Source of the DNA: Pisaster brevispinus
Taxonomy: Eukaryota > Echinodermata > Asteroidea > Forcipulatida > Asteriidae
Assembly: GCA_023634235.1 (NCBI GenBank)
Contig: JAMKCF010000171.1
Span: forward strand, 19,503 to 83,502
Length of the DNA: 64,000 nt
Direction of reading: 5' to 3'
Positions 1-10,049 of this stretch are shown here, piece after piece (within the stretch, counting starts at the first letter, position 1; every line of letters begins with the position of its first letter). The translations under genes were made by a program, and so were the position numbers. The notes under the pieces are model-generated. The model did no database searches. It saw only the letters and a list, made by a program, of their open reading frames with translations, and was not told the DNA's origin.

Positions 1-190
1 TGTGAATAGTCATTACAGATCTGTTGGAATGATTCTGAAGAAAAAGAACTGTTACGGGAGCATCTCAAAAGTCGGGTATGTTTTTGGCTTTGAAGAATGT
101 TTCCGTTGGCACAGAGCCCGAAATCCATTAGATCCCCAGAACATTATGATTAACCGGATCATTGAATGTTCCAGCAGCTCAACAGACCAA

Positions 191-354
191 GGCCCAATTT
201 CATATAACCTGTAATCACAAAAACTTGCTCAGCAGAAACAGGTTACGAACCAACATTCCATTAAGTTTATATTGTTGCCACTGGTACCCTGCTCATCTCT
301 TACTAAGTAAAGAAATTTGCTAAGCAGAATTTTCTGCTTAACGGCTTTATGAAG
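191..354. mobile_element. MITE, family M1 (GGCCCAATTTCAT termini)
   Basis: This is a short non-coding element whose left end reads GGCCCAATTTCAT. Its inner sequence is rich in TTGCTAAGCAGAA-like motifs that can pair with each other. It belongs to a family seen several more times here (3630-3804, 10913-11161, 40026-40193, 47985-48130, 48275-48445). The right end is degraded. No coding capacity is visible, so it is a non-autonomous DNA-transposon-like repeat. Confidence 0.65.
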
Positions 355-469
355 AATGAGCACGTGATGGAATGCGTATCCAATCTCATTAGAGACTGTA
401 CATAGAATTATGAGCTCTCACAGAGTTACTGCACGTGCACGCACTCCCTCCACATAGTATCTATGCAGG

Positions 470-926
470 CGAAGCTTGAACTTTGGGGGAAAAATCCACA
501 CGACCACGTACACGTCTTGTGGCTCAACATTTTTACTGAACCAGAATGTTTTGTTACAAGACCAGAATCAAAATAAGAAAAACCTTCCTGACCCAGTTTT
601 ACTGTGCATTTAAGTTAACTGCATTTATTTGAACTTAAGCGCTATTGACATGTAAGAGAGGATTGATTTTTATTTGTCTTCATGGGTATTAAGTATAGTT
701 CATGATGTCAGTACTCAGTAGAATTGAAAGGTATTTTATCAGACTCAAAGTCAACATTTGAACATATTACTTTTTGGGTCAAGATGTTACATAGTGAGGT
801 ATTATTCTTCAATAATATTAAATAAAAAAACACAAGACCGCATGACTTGTCGAGCCAAAAGTTTACTGGCCCGACACCAAAACTACTGGCCTTGGGTCTG
901 TTGTCCAGTGTAAAATTCGAGCCCTA
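470..926 (-). mobile_element. MITE, family M2 (CAGGGCTCGAAT termini), inverted copy
   Basis: This copy ends in AATTCGAGCCCT near 926 and starts with a worn complementary end near 470. The interior contains the family hallmark 'GGTCTTGT ... CCAGTAAA' segments, here on the minus strand. The best-preserved relative, with perfect 15-bp termini, sits at 7983-8327. No open frame of note is present. Confidence 0.65.
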
Positions 927-1042
927 GCAGGGTGCATGTGCTCGCAAAGTAACTGGGTGAGAGATCACAATTCCATGTACAGCCACAGGACTGCTTCGAT
1001 CGAGACGACAAAAACAACTTTTAAAAATGTGAAAGAACATAC

Positions 1043-1249
1043 CGGTACTTCGGTGAGTTCCAAGATCTGAGCCAACTCAATCCATGCCTCGACATCTTCC
1101 GGGAACTGATCGACGACCTTCTGGAGGTGACCCTTGGCAGTCTCCCTCTTGGTCTCATCACTGGATGTCACATAGAGAGACCCAAGAATCTTCATGGTCT
1201 CATAGTTACCTGGTTGGGCTTTCAGTACCTTCTCGAAGCACTGGGCAGC
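1043..1249 (-). CDS. CTR9: CTR9 TPR exon (69 codons, intact)
   Basis: CTR9 is the TPR scaffold subunit of the nuclear Paf1 complex, which travels with RNA polymerase II and supports elongation and histone modification. This exon encodes 69 codons in phase 0 with a clean acceptor (CAAACCAG) and donor (GTATGT). The peptide reads [20 protein letters not shown] onward, through KILGSLY and [13 protein letters not shown], and is close to the animal CTR9 TPR region at roughly residues 350-420 of the human protein. It is the last CTR9 exon on the left side of the window, and the gene continues past position 1 on the minus strand. Unlike several neighbouring CTR9 exons it has no frame lesion. Confidence 0.93.
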
Positions 1250-1420
1250 CTGGTTTGAAACAAGAGGAGTGCATTTGGTTTTGGTCAACATATAGTGCTG
1301 ATTTACAGGCAAAAATCAAGAAAGAAACAATAAAAGTCACCAGTGAAACTTTCAGCTGAATAATGTCAACTTTTTGAGAAAATGAAAAAAAAAAAAAAAA
1401 AATTTCAACAATAAACTTGT

Positions 1421-1480
1421 TGAGGCTTTGCATGGTGAGGTTATAAATGTATATTCGGTTTGCGGTAACACCACGTGTAT
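1421..1480. repeat. Solo end of the fold-back element
   Basis: This stretch has the segment AGGCTTTGCATG followed by a GGTTTGCGGTAACACC motif. The same pair marks the outer ends of the fold-back elements near 12.64 and 26.15 kb. Only one terminus is present, followed by unrelated sequence. Confidence 0.55.
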
Positions 1481-2573
1481 ATGTGAGCTGGGTGCGCTCT
1501 GTTCTGTACTTTATTCTGGCTGGAAAGGAGAGGGAATGGAGAAACAGCTGTTGGAGTTGGTGGGATATAACAGCACTTTGATTAATTAAAGAAACAAACA
1601 ACTAACCAAATACATTCACAGCTATTACTGTAAAAATGTGTCCATCCATAATCACATTACACTAAACCATAAAGGTTCAAGAAGTTGAAGGGTTTAAAAA
1701 GTAAACACTTAATTGTTGATCTCACTTCAATTCAGAATAAAAGATAGATAAATTAAAACAAAAGATACAAAAAAATGAAAAGCAAACTTATCCCCAAATG
1801 AACAATCTCTATAAAAAAAATAATGAGAAACTTTACTATTGTAAAGAAACACTTGGTAATTTAACACTGCAGCTAATCGGTTTACTGTTAGACCCAAAAA
1901 TAAACCTCTCTTATAATAAATAAGAATGAGCAGTTCTCGCCCTCTCTCTGGTCACTTTATCTACACTAGACTAAAATAAAGAAAGACATAAGACAAGCAA
2001 AGAAAAACTTAACAGAGATAAAAACCACTAAAATAAACAACAGGCCAGAGCCAGGCCTTCTGCATTTTAAATCAGGCCCCCAGGGCATAGAGTTATTACC
2101 CTACTGTGGTCACTACTAATCCTATGGCCACCTAGGGCTGGGGCTACCCTGCCATGCATCTCATACACTACATAACCTATAGTATACAATAAAATGGGGG
2201 CACAGGCTAAAACATGAAACCAATATCTACATGTAGGTACTCCTAGAATACTCAAAGTTAAATAAAAGTCTGTACAGTAAAGTAAAAATTAATGGATCCT
2301 ATAACTCGAAAGGAAAAGCTAGAACAAAAGACAATCCTAAGAATACACTCCTGTTTGAAGAGAACTTATACGCATATAATTTCACTCCTGACCAAAAGGC
2401 TGTTAAATCGTATAATGAACAATTTATAAAAACTGTAAACACTTCAAAGTTAGTGTATGCCAATTCTTCAATTTAAAGTTGATCAAAAAATATGTCCACT
2501 CTATCTATACACTATCTTCTTCTATTAAATGTTGAACACTAGATAAAAAAAAATACAAAGTAACTTTTCCTAC

Positions 2574-2712
2574 CTGGAAAGGAGAGGGGATGGAGAAACA
2601 GCTGTTGGAGTAGGTGGGATATACAGCACAGAAGCCAGCATGCTAGGCCCCACCAACCCCACCACTGGATCAACCAGTTCAGAGGTCAACACAGACAGTC
2701 CACTTTCCAGCA
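2574..2712 (-). CDS. Possible exon of an unidentified gene
   Basis: On the minus strand this stretch is open and ends at a good donor (CCAG then GTAGGA). The peptide includes LTSELVDPVVGLVGPSMLAS and YIPPTPTAVSPSPLL. It is rich in Ser, Pro and Val, and I recognise no family. A shortened, out-of-frame relative of its 3' end lies at about 1515-1575. I could not fix the acceptor, and no partner exon is obvious, so it could be a repeat fragment. Confidence 0.3.
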
Positions 2713-2814
2713 GGGGTTACCAAAACAATAGAGTTTGTAATGAGTGAATAAGACCTATGGATTAAATGGGGTTAACATACAACAACAACATTTCATAAAT
2801 GAGGGGGCCTCATT

Positions 2815-3112
2815 TACATATATCTACTAGCTATGTAGATTTGTTCTTAAAGAACTAGGTCTTGCTTTTTATTCTACTGCCGGAAAAATTGAGAGACTAC
2901 TTCGGGAGATTACTTAGTTCTGAAAAGAACTGTCCAGCTTATTAGCTACTACCTGGGCGGAGGGTAGGAAATCGGCCAGGACTACAACTTTAGCTTAATA
3001 GTGGATCAGATCGAGGGGACTTCTCGTTATTAACCTCACTGCCACGGAGTGAGTTCTTAATTGGTTAATTGGTCTCAACGTTTCGACTAGCTTGCTCTAG
3101 TCATCGTCAGGA
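2815..3112. repeat. Single arm of the fold-back element
   Basis: This is one arm of the element described at 12636-13700 and 25410-26190. It has the same succession of motifs: AGATTTGTTCTTAAAGAAC, GTCTTGCTTTTTATTCTACTG, the GGAGGGTAGGAAATCGGCC block, and an end at GACTAGCTTGCTCTAGTCAT. The complementary arm is missing here. Confidence 0.6.
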
Positions 3113-3389
3113 GACAAAAATGACAAATCCAGTTTTACAGGAGTCCAGTGTTGAAGGTCTCAAGACCTGCAGGTCTGTTCTCGAGACCATCTTGAGACCT
3201 TTTTGTGGTCTCAGTCTTGGTCTGCAAAAGTCTCGGTCTGGGAAGGGCTGGTCTCAGTTCCGGGTCTCAGATGTTCAGATTTCGGTCACTGGTCTCGATC
3301 TCAGACTTCCAGGTCTGGACTACAACACTGCAGGAGTCCTTACAGTAATACATTACAGAGATTTACAATCATTCTCTTGACTCACGTTC

Positions 3390-3516
3390 GCATACTCTCA
3401 CATTCCCCCCGATGGATGTACATCTGCCCCAAACCAAAGTGCGGCAAAACGATTAGCTGTGGATGCAAACTTGGTGGCTTGCATGGTAGTAGTACTGGAA
3501 AGCTTGGTCGTGGTCA
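3390..3516 (-). pseudogene. CTR9: CTR9 exon with frameshifts
   Basis: The exon follows the acceptor CTCTCTACAG and reads DHDQAFQYYYHA, then ATKFASTA in a second frame, then VLPHFGLGQMYIHRG in a third. These three pieces match consecutive parts of the CTR9 TPR region, just after the exon at 4065-4172 and just before the one at 1043-1249. The shifts correspond to about four extra bases after the YYYHA codons and one extra base after the STA codons. The first base after the acceptor also fits the preceding phase-0 junction poorly. The donor end is uncertain by a few bases. As written the exon cannot be translated through; genuine decay or base-calling errors both remain possible. Confidence 0.8.
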
Positions 3517-3576
3517 CTGTAGAGAGGAAAGCAGAAGGTTATTGTCCACATAAATCCGTCAGAATTCAGCAGCCGC

Positions 3577-4035
3577 ATCCTGGCCGAGCAGTCAACCACA
3601 CCAGACACAAGCTCTGGTGTTTCTGATCTGGGCCCAATTTCATAGAGCTGCTTAAGCACAAAAACCAGCTAAGCACAACAAAATGATACTTACCAGAATA
3701 AGATTACCAGCCAAACTACCATGACTGGTATCCTGCTCATTTCTGCTAAGCAGAAAAATGTTAAGCAATATTTTCTGCTTAAGCAGCTCTATGAAATTGG
3801 GCCCAGAGTTTGATTTGAGTCTCGGTCTTGATATTTGCGTCCTTACCTGCTTACATTCCTTAAGCAAGACACTTGAGCATTATCACTTCATGTTTTGGAC
3901 GGGATGTAAAAAAGTGTTTTGTGTAATGAGTGTAGAAGAACCTAGTACACTTAATTGTAAAGAGAGGGGGTTTTCCCTAGTATTTGGGTTTGATTTGGCA
4001 CTTAATCCAAACAATACGCTGGCTTGTACATGGGG
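3577..4035 (+). mobile_element. tRNA-derived SINE, interrupted by an M1 MITE
   Basis: The outer parts match the SINE at 11575-11990: a tRNA-Leu-like head (TGGCCGAGC ... AAGCTCTGGTGTTTC), then CTTAAGCAAGACACTT, then the region around TGTGTAATG and CCTAGTACACTTA. Positions 3630-3804 are an inserted MITE. The SINE body is diverged and ends close to the CTR9 exon at 4065. Confidence 0.65.
3630..3804. mobile_element. MITE M1, near-perfect palindromic copy
   Basis: This 175-bp element starts GGGCCCAATTTCATAGAG and ends with the exact complement CTCTATGAAATTGGGCCC. The pairing continues inward through CTGCTTAAGCA. It is inserted within the SINE at 3577-4035, so it is the younger of the two. It is the best-preserved M1 member here. 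Confidence 0.8.
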
Positions 4036-4064
4036 AGAACCATGAGTGGGGTGGGAATCCTTAC

Positions 4065-4172
4065 CTGTACATGGAAGGCTCTTGTGAGTTGGTAGCAGCT
4101 TTCCGCCTGCGTTGCTTCATTGTCTGTACCGTGGAATGCATGCAGAGCAAGATGTTGCACCTTCGTATAATC
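4065..4172 (-). CDS. CTR9: CTR9 TPR exon (36 codons, intact)
   Basis: This is an intact 36-codon exon in phase 0, with acceptor ATCTAG and donor GTAAG. The peptide begins [15 protein letters not shown] and ends [14 protein letters not shown]. It corresponds to the CTR9 segment that joins the KK end of the exon at 4647-4902 to the DQAFQYYY exon at 3516. The exact phase match with the upstream exon supports a real exon-intron structure rather than a processed copy. Confidence 0.93.
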
Positions 4173-4189
4173 CTAGATAATTACAAATA

Positions 4190-4465
4190 AAACTTGGTAA
4201 ATGATGAATTAATCCTGGTTAATGACGAGTTAGTCCAGGTTAATTACAAATAAAGCTTCGTCGATGACAAATTCGTCCTTGTTAGTGACAAATTCATCCT
4301 GATTAGTGATGTGCTAAAACTGGTCAATGATAAAATTAAACCTGGCTATCATTCGATACTGAAAAGTATAACTATTAAACCTGGTTACGTGAAGTGAGTC
4401 ATAACCGATAACCAACAACCAATAACCAGTGACCAATATTAATAATCCATAACCAATAACTATGG
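4190..4465. repeat. Degenerate short tandem repeats in a CTR9 intron
   Basis: Positions 4190-4350 hold about six degenerate units of 20-30 bp, each with a core like CCTGGTTAATGA. A second group at 4400-4465 repeats AACCAATAACCA-like motifs. No gene is visible in this intron. Confidence 0.5.
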
Positions 4466-4646
4466 GGGATGTGTTTAACTCCATGAGTTTGATTCTTTCC
4501 TGCAATTGGATAATAGAAATTTGAAAATGAAAACCAACTTTTGGGGCTTTTTCAAAATCTAGACTTGGACTTCGCCATCAATCTTGAAGCAGTGTGCACT
4601 TTTGGCCTGAGCCGAGGTTTGGAAGTAGCTTCTTGAGGGACGTTAC

Positions 4647-4902
4647 CTTCTTAAAGAAGAAACGATTTGCAAGATGGTTGAGCACCATAGGGTTGCTGGA
4701 GTCTATCGTGTACGCCTTGGAGAGAAGCTGGACTCCAGTCCGTATGAAATCTGTTGCTTTACTGTCGATTTCTAGGATGGCAAGGCCAACGATGGTGCCC
4801 ACACACTTCAGATCGAGTTCCAGGGCCCGCTAGAAGGCAGGCGTGCTTTCTCCGGTTTGTTTAGCTTATTGAAGCAGTGGCCAATGCCAAGGCGAACAGC
4901 AG
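4647..4902 (-). pseudogene. CTR9: CTR9 TPR exon with a 1-bp deletion and a stop codon
   Basis: The exon runs from acceptor AACACAG to donor GTAACG and would be 257 bp if one missing base were present. It encodes AAVRLGIGHCFNKLNKPEKA, then [18 protein letters not shown] and [20 protein letters not shown], ending in KK. These are hallmark CTR9 TPR sequences. Between the PEKARL and RALEL codons (about 4829-4837) one base is missing and the expected Glu codon reads TAG. The flanks fit the neighbouring exons in phase. Two lesions within ten bases could be decay or a local sequence error. Confidence 0.85.
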
Positions 4903-5598
4903 CTGTGTTTAATAGTATCAAAAATATTAAAATGTCAATAACTGTCGTTGATCACTAGATGAATCCAGTAACAACTGAGAGACATCGCCGATGAAAAGTT
5001 CTGAAACTAGGACCCCAATTCTAGGAGGCATGTTGAAACGATGGCTTTCCACTAGATTTCAAGGAGCTTTTACGAGCTGTACCCTCAGCACTAGAGAAGT
5101 ACATCAAAGATAATGGTTCTCTTAGGAAGAAAATAACAGCCATTTTCAGAGTATCTTATCTCCCAATATGTAGCATAATTTTATCCCTTTGGTTTCATAT
5201 TCTCCAGAGTTGCCTCCTCCCCAGCAGTTTTCACATTTTTTTTAGTAGTTACTTATCTCAACTTCTGTCTTGTCAGATTATTTGTCCCCATCTTTGTCTT
5301 GTAATAATTAATTAACTAAGTTAACTATTTCATTAATTAATTAAGTTTTTTTCTTTCTTTTTCTTGTTTTCTTCTAAAGGCACTCCACTACAAGCCTTGG
5401 CTTATGAGGATCGTGCCTCCAAAATATTGTCTTTTGCATTCTGTTATATGCACTGTTAAGAATGGAAATAAATGTTATATTGAATTGAATTGGCAGACGT
5501 AAAAAGTCTCAACTCGGGCAAAAGTCTGAAATTTCTCATCCCTGAAGAGTTTCTCTTCAATAAAGGAACAACTTGGAGACAGCTGATTAAGATTGCAC

Positions 5599-5688
5599 CT
5601 GGGCAGCTAGGGTTTGTCCTCAGAGCCTTCTTGTAGAACGCCAACGCTCCTCGGTAGTCTTTCTTATTGAAGGTTATACAAGCTTTTC
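5599..5688 (-). CDS. CTR9: CTR9 TPR exon (90 bp, intact)
   Basis: The exon encodes [20 protein letters not shown], then [10 protein letters not shown], nearly identical to the animal CTR9 TPR segment at about residues 165-195. The acceptor is CTTTAG and the donor GTGCAA. It starts at codon position 2 and ends one base into a codon, which is completed by the exon at 4902. I did not find more N-terminal CTR9 exons to its right within the next few kilobases. Confidence 0.9.
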
Positions 5689-5699
5689 CTAAAGGAAGT

Positions 5700-7500
5700 G
5701 GAAAATTGCAGACCAGGAAACTTAAATTTCTTGATGCTGTATAACTGAAGTTTTAACATGCAGTTTGGATTAAAAAGGGGAAACAAAGAACAAGTTTTGC
5801 AATTGTCTTGATTCTGTAGAACTGAAATTATAACATGCACCTTTGATTAAAAGGGAAAATTATTTTGTTTGAAATTTTTTAGATCATCTCAACCAAATGT
5901 CCATATCACTGCTTTTGTGACCTTTTGCGCTAGTGCTCTACACTCTCTCTTTATTTTCCAATTTTGTGCTAGCAGTTTGCTCGATTGTCATGGCGATGCA
6001 AACAGTGATGAATCAATTTGTTTACACCCATTTCCCTTGAAACACAGATGCAAAGTGCTACCCAAACTAAATAAGTATTATTAACAAAGTGAAAAACCTC
6101 AATTGTATGAACTTTCGTAGAACAAAGATGTGACATCAGGAAATGATATGCCACAACATATGTAACTATAATCAATCAATGAATCAATTCATGAAAAACC
6201 TATCCACATAATTTCAGATGTTCATATGTTAACAGCTTAATAAGCAACAATTGTGGGAAATGAGAAATGAATAGTGACCATCTTGCTCATGAAAAATTGG
6301 GGACAAATACAACTTTTTTCATCATTTTTCTGTAAACATAGGATCTAAGTTGCCTTTAGAAAATAAATATTCTTGATTAAAAAACCTTGGCTTGATGTAC
6401 ATGTTGATTATGATTGAAATGCTTAAAGCCAAGTAAAAGTAAAAAACATACCTGCTGGAGATGGAATGGAAAGTCAAATACTGTCGGTTCTGCATGGGCT
6501 CTTAGTCACATTGTTAAACCGGGTCCTACTAAATACCATCAACATGAATTACACCGTCTACACACCGTCAACACGCAGTCAACATATCCAAAAACCGTTA
6601 TAATTCAGCAGAAGCAGTATTGGAACCTTAAATACTGGTCAATTCGACATTTGGCTTAACAACAGGAGGTTAAATGTCTAAAATTTGCCATTTTCAGTTC
6701 ACAAAAAACTCTCCTAATGAGCAGCTCTACGAAATCAGCAGCTATTTTGCCTCGGAGGAGGGCGGACCATACCATTACACTAAAGGGACACTAATATCAC
6801 ACAACACACCGATACAGGGCAGTCGTTACGTGTGAATCTGGCAAAAGGATACCCGGGGCAAGAAATAAAATAATACGCAGGCTGTGAGGGGCCCCAGAAG
6901 ATCAGGACTTAGGGCCTACATTTGAACGATGAAGTTAGGCATTTTGAATAACTACAAAATCTCCTGCCACACACAGCGTGGTTCACACGCATACACGACG
7001 GTCAACGCTGGAGACTCACTGATCGTGTACGCGTTCACTTTAATTACAAAAAGTAATATGTTTAATTCCTAAGATAAATAAATAGATCAATATTAATAAT
7101 AATAAAATAAATTAATGCCCCACTGTAAAGTATATTACGTTAGGCTAGTAGTACTTAGTTTTCATGTCATGATTTGAACTTAAGTGAGGCCCTGAATGAT
7201 CATGATGAATCAGCTGATGAATGATCTGACATGTCTGATGCTAACCATGGATTTCCTTCCTCCATGTGCTAACGTACGGGGTACGAATAAGATCATGATA
7301 AGATGTATCTGACCTCCACTTTTTCACCCTTTTTCCAAACGTAATCTTTTTTTGCACAGGTAAGATTACATATAAGGTATTACGAGTGAAAACGTGGCAG
7401 TCAGTTACAACATCTTTTCTGTCATTCTCAAAAATATGTAATTTGTTTTCTAATTTTACAGGCACGTGTCATCCCATGAGGCATGACTGAGGCATGACAG
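5700..7500. other. AT-rich stretch without a recognised gene
   Basis: I see no conserved exon, RNA gene or clear repeat array here on either strand. Small open frames such as the one at 6414-6659 have no protein-like composition. If this is CTR9 intron, the N-terminal exons are missing or too diverged to see. Confidence 0.4.
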
Positions 7501-7523
7501 CTACTTTGCGACATGTATACTGA

Positions 7524-8557
7524 ATGGCAAACTTAAGGAAAAGACCTCGAATCAACTATCGTGAACTTGCAAGTGGCCATCACTTCGATACAACAGTGTA
7601 AAACCTGAGTCGTGGTCATCTTCGATTTGTACCCTCTTATTGACTCAAAATTAGAAGACCGCATCTTAAAAGTATACGTTCACTACACTGGTTGGCAAAA
7701 GAAGTACGAAGAATGGAGGGATGCTGCTGATGTTATAGACATTCCTGCAGAGTTCCTTTCTTCTGATGAGGCAGCAAAAAAACTGTTCTACAAAAATCTC
7801 CAATTTGTTATTAAGGAGCTGCTACATGGTCAACGAAAGGTAAACAGTTTCGTTGAACTTCGTTTGCTGTCGTAAAAGACATCTACGAGGACTTAAGTCG
7901 GTTCGCGCAACCCCATCCATCGAAAAAAGAAACTGTTATTGTGAACAACTTTCAGGACTTTAGTCAAGTTCTAGGGTACCAGCAGGGCTCGAATTTGACA
8001 CTGGACCGCAGGCCCGAGGCCAGTGATTTTAGTGTCGGGCCAGTAAACTTATGACTGTACAAGTCCGGAGGTCTTGTGTTTTTTAATAATAACACGTCAC
8101 TGTATTTTTAAATTAAACTGATCAATTGAGTATTGAAGTATTACCCACAAGAAAAACTTGATAATTCTTCTCTTAGTGCTTGGTACAAAAAACAACTCAA
8201 ATGTGAAACTGTGTAGAGTGTTCTTTTCATTTTGACTCCGGTCTTGTAACAAATGTTCTGGTCCAGTAAATGTTTTGAGCTACAAGCCCAGGGGTCTTGT
8301 GGATTTTTTCCCCAAATTCGAGCCCTGACCAGTGGTACTACCGTATGTTTAATAAGGCCGGGGACTTTTCCTACATCAGGGAAGGGACATCGTCATTCCA
8401 TCTTGTTGAACGGAAACCCCTTGAAGAGTATTATGTTGAAGAAACTCCACACTTCAAGCACCAAGGATTTTCACTTCTCCTGAAATTTCAACGCCAGCTT
8501 GGCAACAAGAAGGACTTCCAAAACTTTGTTTCAAACATCAATGTTCAAAATGAGTGA
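7524..8557 (+). pseudogene. Chromo-like ORF, frameshifted and interrupted by a MITE
   Basis: An apparently intronless frame begins MANLRKRPRINYRELASG at 7524. It moves to a second frame with a chromo/chromo-barrel-like block (VYVHYTGWQKKYEEWRDAAD), then to a third with VVKDIYEDLSRFAQP and DFSQVLGYQ. It resumes after the inserted element with WYYRMFNKAGDFSYIRE and ends LGNKKDFQNFVSNINVQNE then TGA. Aromatic residues in the HYTGWxxxYEEWR motif are typical of chromo-barrel folds. The rest matches no family I can name. At least two frame breaks (about 7600 and 7860) plus the element at 7983-8327 make it non-functional as written. Removing the element and one ACCAG copy rejoins the codons for GYQWYY exactly. 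Confidence 0.7.
7983..8327 (+). mobile_element. MITE M2, complete copy with target duplication
   Basis: This 345-bp element has perfect 15-bp inverted ends (CAGGGCTCGAATTTG and its complement). It is flanked by the 5-bp direct repeat ACCAG at 7978-7982 and 8328-8332. It sits inside the coding frame of the chromo-like gene. Relatives are at 470-926, about 18836-19272, 20563-21001, 47398-47786 and 59600-59930. There is no coding capacity, and the superfamily cannot be assigned from the ends alone. Confidence 0.88.
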
Positions 8558-9900
8558 CTCCTATAAAGCTTAACTCCTATTGATGTGTAAGTGTAACTTT
8601 CACCATGGTCAAGTTGAGCACTGTATGGATTGAGACAGTAACTGCTCTTGCCTGTGTTGTTTTGCTTGTGCAAGGGCTACCACAGGCTAGTTCAGAATAT
8701 ACACATGTTGTAAATCTTGAGGTAAACAACTTATTACTATATAATATTGCCATCAAGGGTCACAGTTTAATATGATTCAAAGGTTTACTTATGCATACAC
8801 TTGCCATTGTGGAACTCTTGTAAAGTTGTAATGAAGTTACATGTATTTCTGTATCTACCAAACAAGTTGCTATTATGGTTTTTAAAATTGTCAGAAATGT
8901 TTCACTCAGCTAACATGCCAAAGCCTCAGTTGATGTTCTATACTTTAGTAAATTGATATTATGTTTTGTAGCTGTTATATATTTTCATTGTTGTGTATTT
9001 AATAAAATGTACTTTGCCAGCCTTGAAACACAAGCAACTTACATTGTGTGTAGTTTTGTTTATTGGAGTTAGACCTTGTAATTTACTTGTCTGCCAAAAT
9101 GGACTCGTCCGTTTTGACCACAAGGGCATGGTCTACACACACGGGCTATATGCATAATACATGAATGTGTGTTGACATCGTTCAGTGGATGCGTGGTGTA
9201 GTCAGAAGGTCACGCACACACACAACTGATTATTTGAGACTGACTGCAATGAAACTTTTCCATATGTAGAACAAAATGTTTACATTAATGATTCTGTTCA
9301 TATAAGTTTTTCCAGTTAAACCTTCCGATAAAAAAAAGTGCATGAATTTACCATTTTAGAAACATGCGTTGGAGTTTTAGAGTTGACACTGCGGAAGTTT
9401 GGACACAGATGTTTAATAGCAACGGCTGTTTTGAAGCTGTGAAATAACTTTTCATTGGTCTGAATTTCAACTAAAAAATGACGTTGGAAAAGCTTGTCCA
9501 ATCAGAAAAATTTTTAGAGCAGTGTTTTGGTCAGGATGTACACTTCCCAAATCCGTTTTGAACTAAGCAATTAGCCGTCGGGTTGCTGAAATAAGTTAAC
9601 ATAAGAGCCCTCATATTCTCCATACAAAATTGACCAAGACTGGATGTAAAACCCTCAAAATGACGTGGCAAAATGTTTTCTGAATGTAAAATAAATATGA
9701 CATGACGAAGGAGTAGATATTCAAGACTATTTTACCGTTTTGAACTAGTTTGTACGATAAAGGGTTCCAGAGATATGATTGCATTTATCCACCAAACTTG
9801 TGTTTTCCAGTAAATTTGTACCCGTAACGAATGCGCGCGCGAACCGGCGAATGTATTCAACAGAAAGTTTACATGACAAATTCATATGTCAGCCTGAAAT
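8558..9900. other. Stretch without a recognised gene
   Basis: The sequence downstream of the chromo-like frame is AT-rich, with polyadenylation-like AATAAA at about 9000. I see no conserved exons. The minus-strand open frame at 9316-9501 resembles no protein I know. Confidence 0.35.
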
Positions 9901-9942
9901 TCCCCTAAAATAAACATTCACGAAAAATAGATAGATACTTAC

Positions 9943-10010
9943 AGATGGTATGTCTTTCCACATCCACGGGAGTATCTGTTAGTGCAGTTTAATGCCGCAC
10001 AAGTAGGCAT
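9943..10010 (-). CDS. THAP-domain first exon
   Basis: The minus-strand ATG at 10010 opens a 22-codon exon, MPTCAALNCTNRYSRGCGKT then YH, ending two bases into a codon at donor GTAAGT. The pattern M-P-x-C-x4-C-x-N-R-Y-S followed by K-T-Y-H is the start of a THAP zinc-coordinating DNA-binding domain (first two Cys of C2CH). Family members include cellular THAP proteins and P-element-like transposases. The remainder of the domain (W and the AVPTIF-like part) should lie in a following exon at lower coordinates, but I could not find it. It could be a solo exon left by a transposon or a real gene start. Confidence 0.7.
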
Positions 10011-10049
10011 TTTGCTAAATAATTTCGGCTAAAAACAGGATTATCTGCA

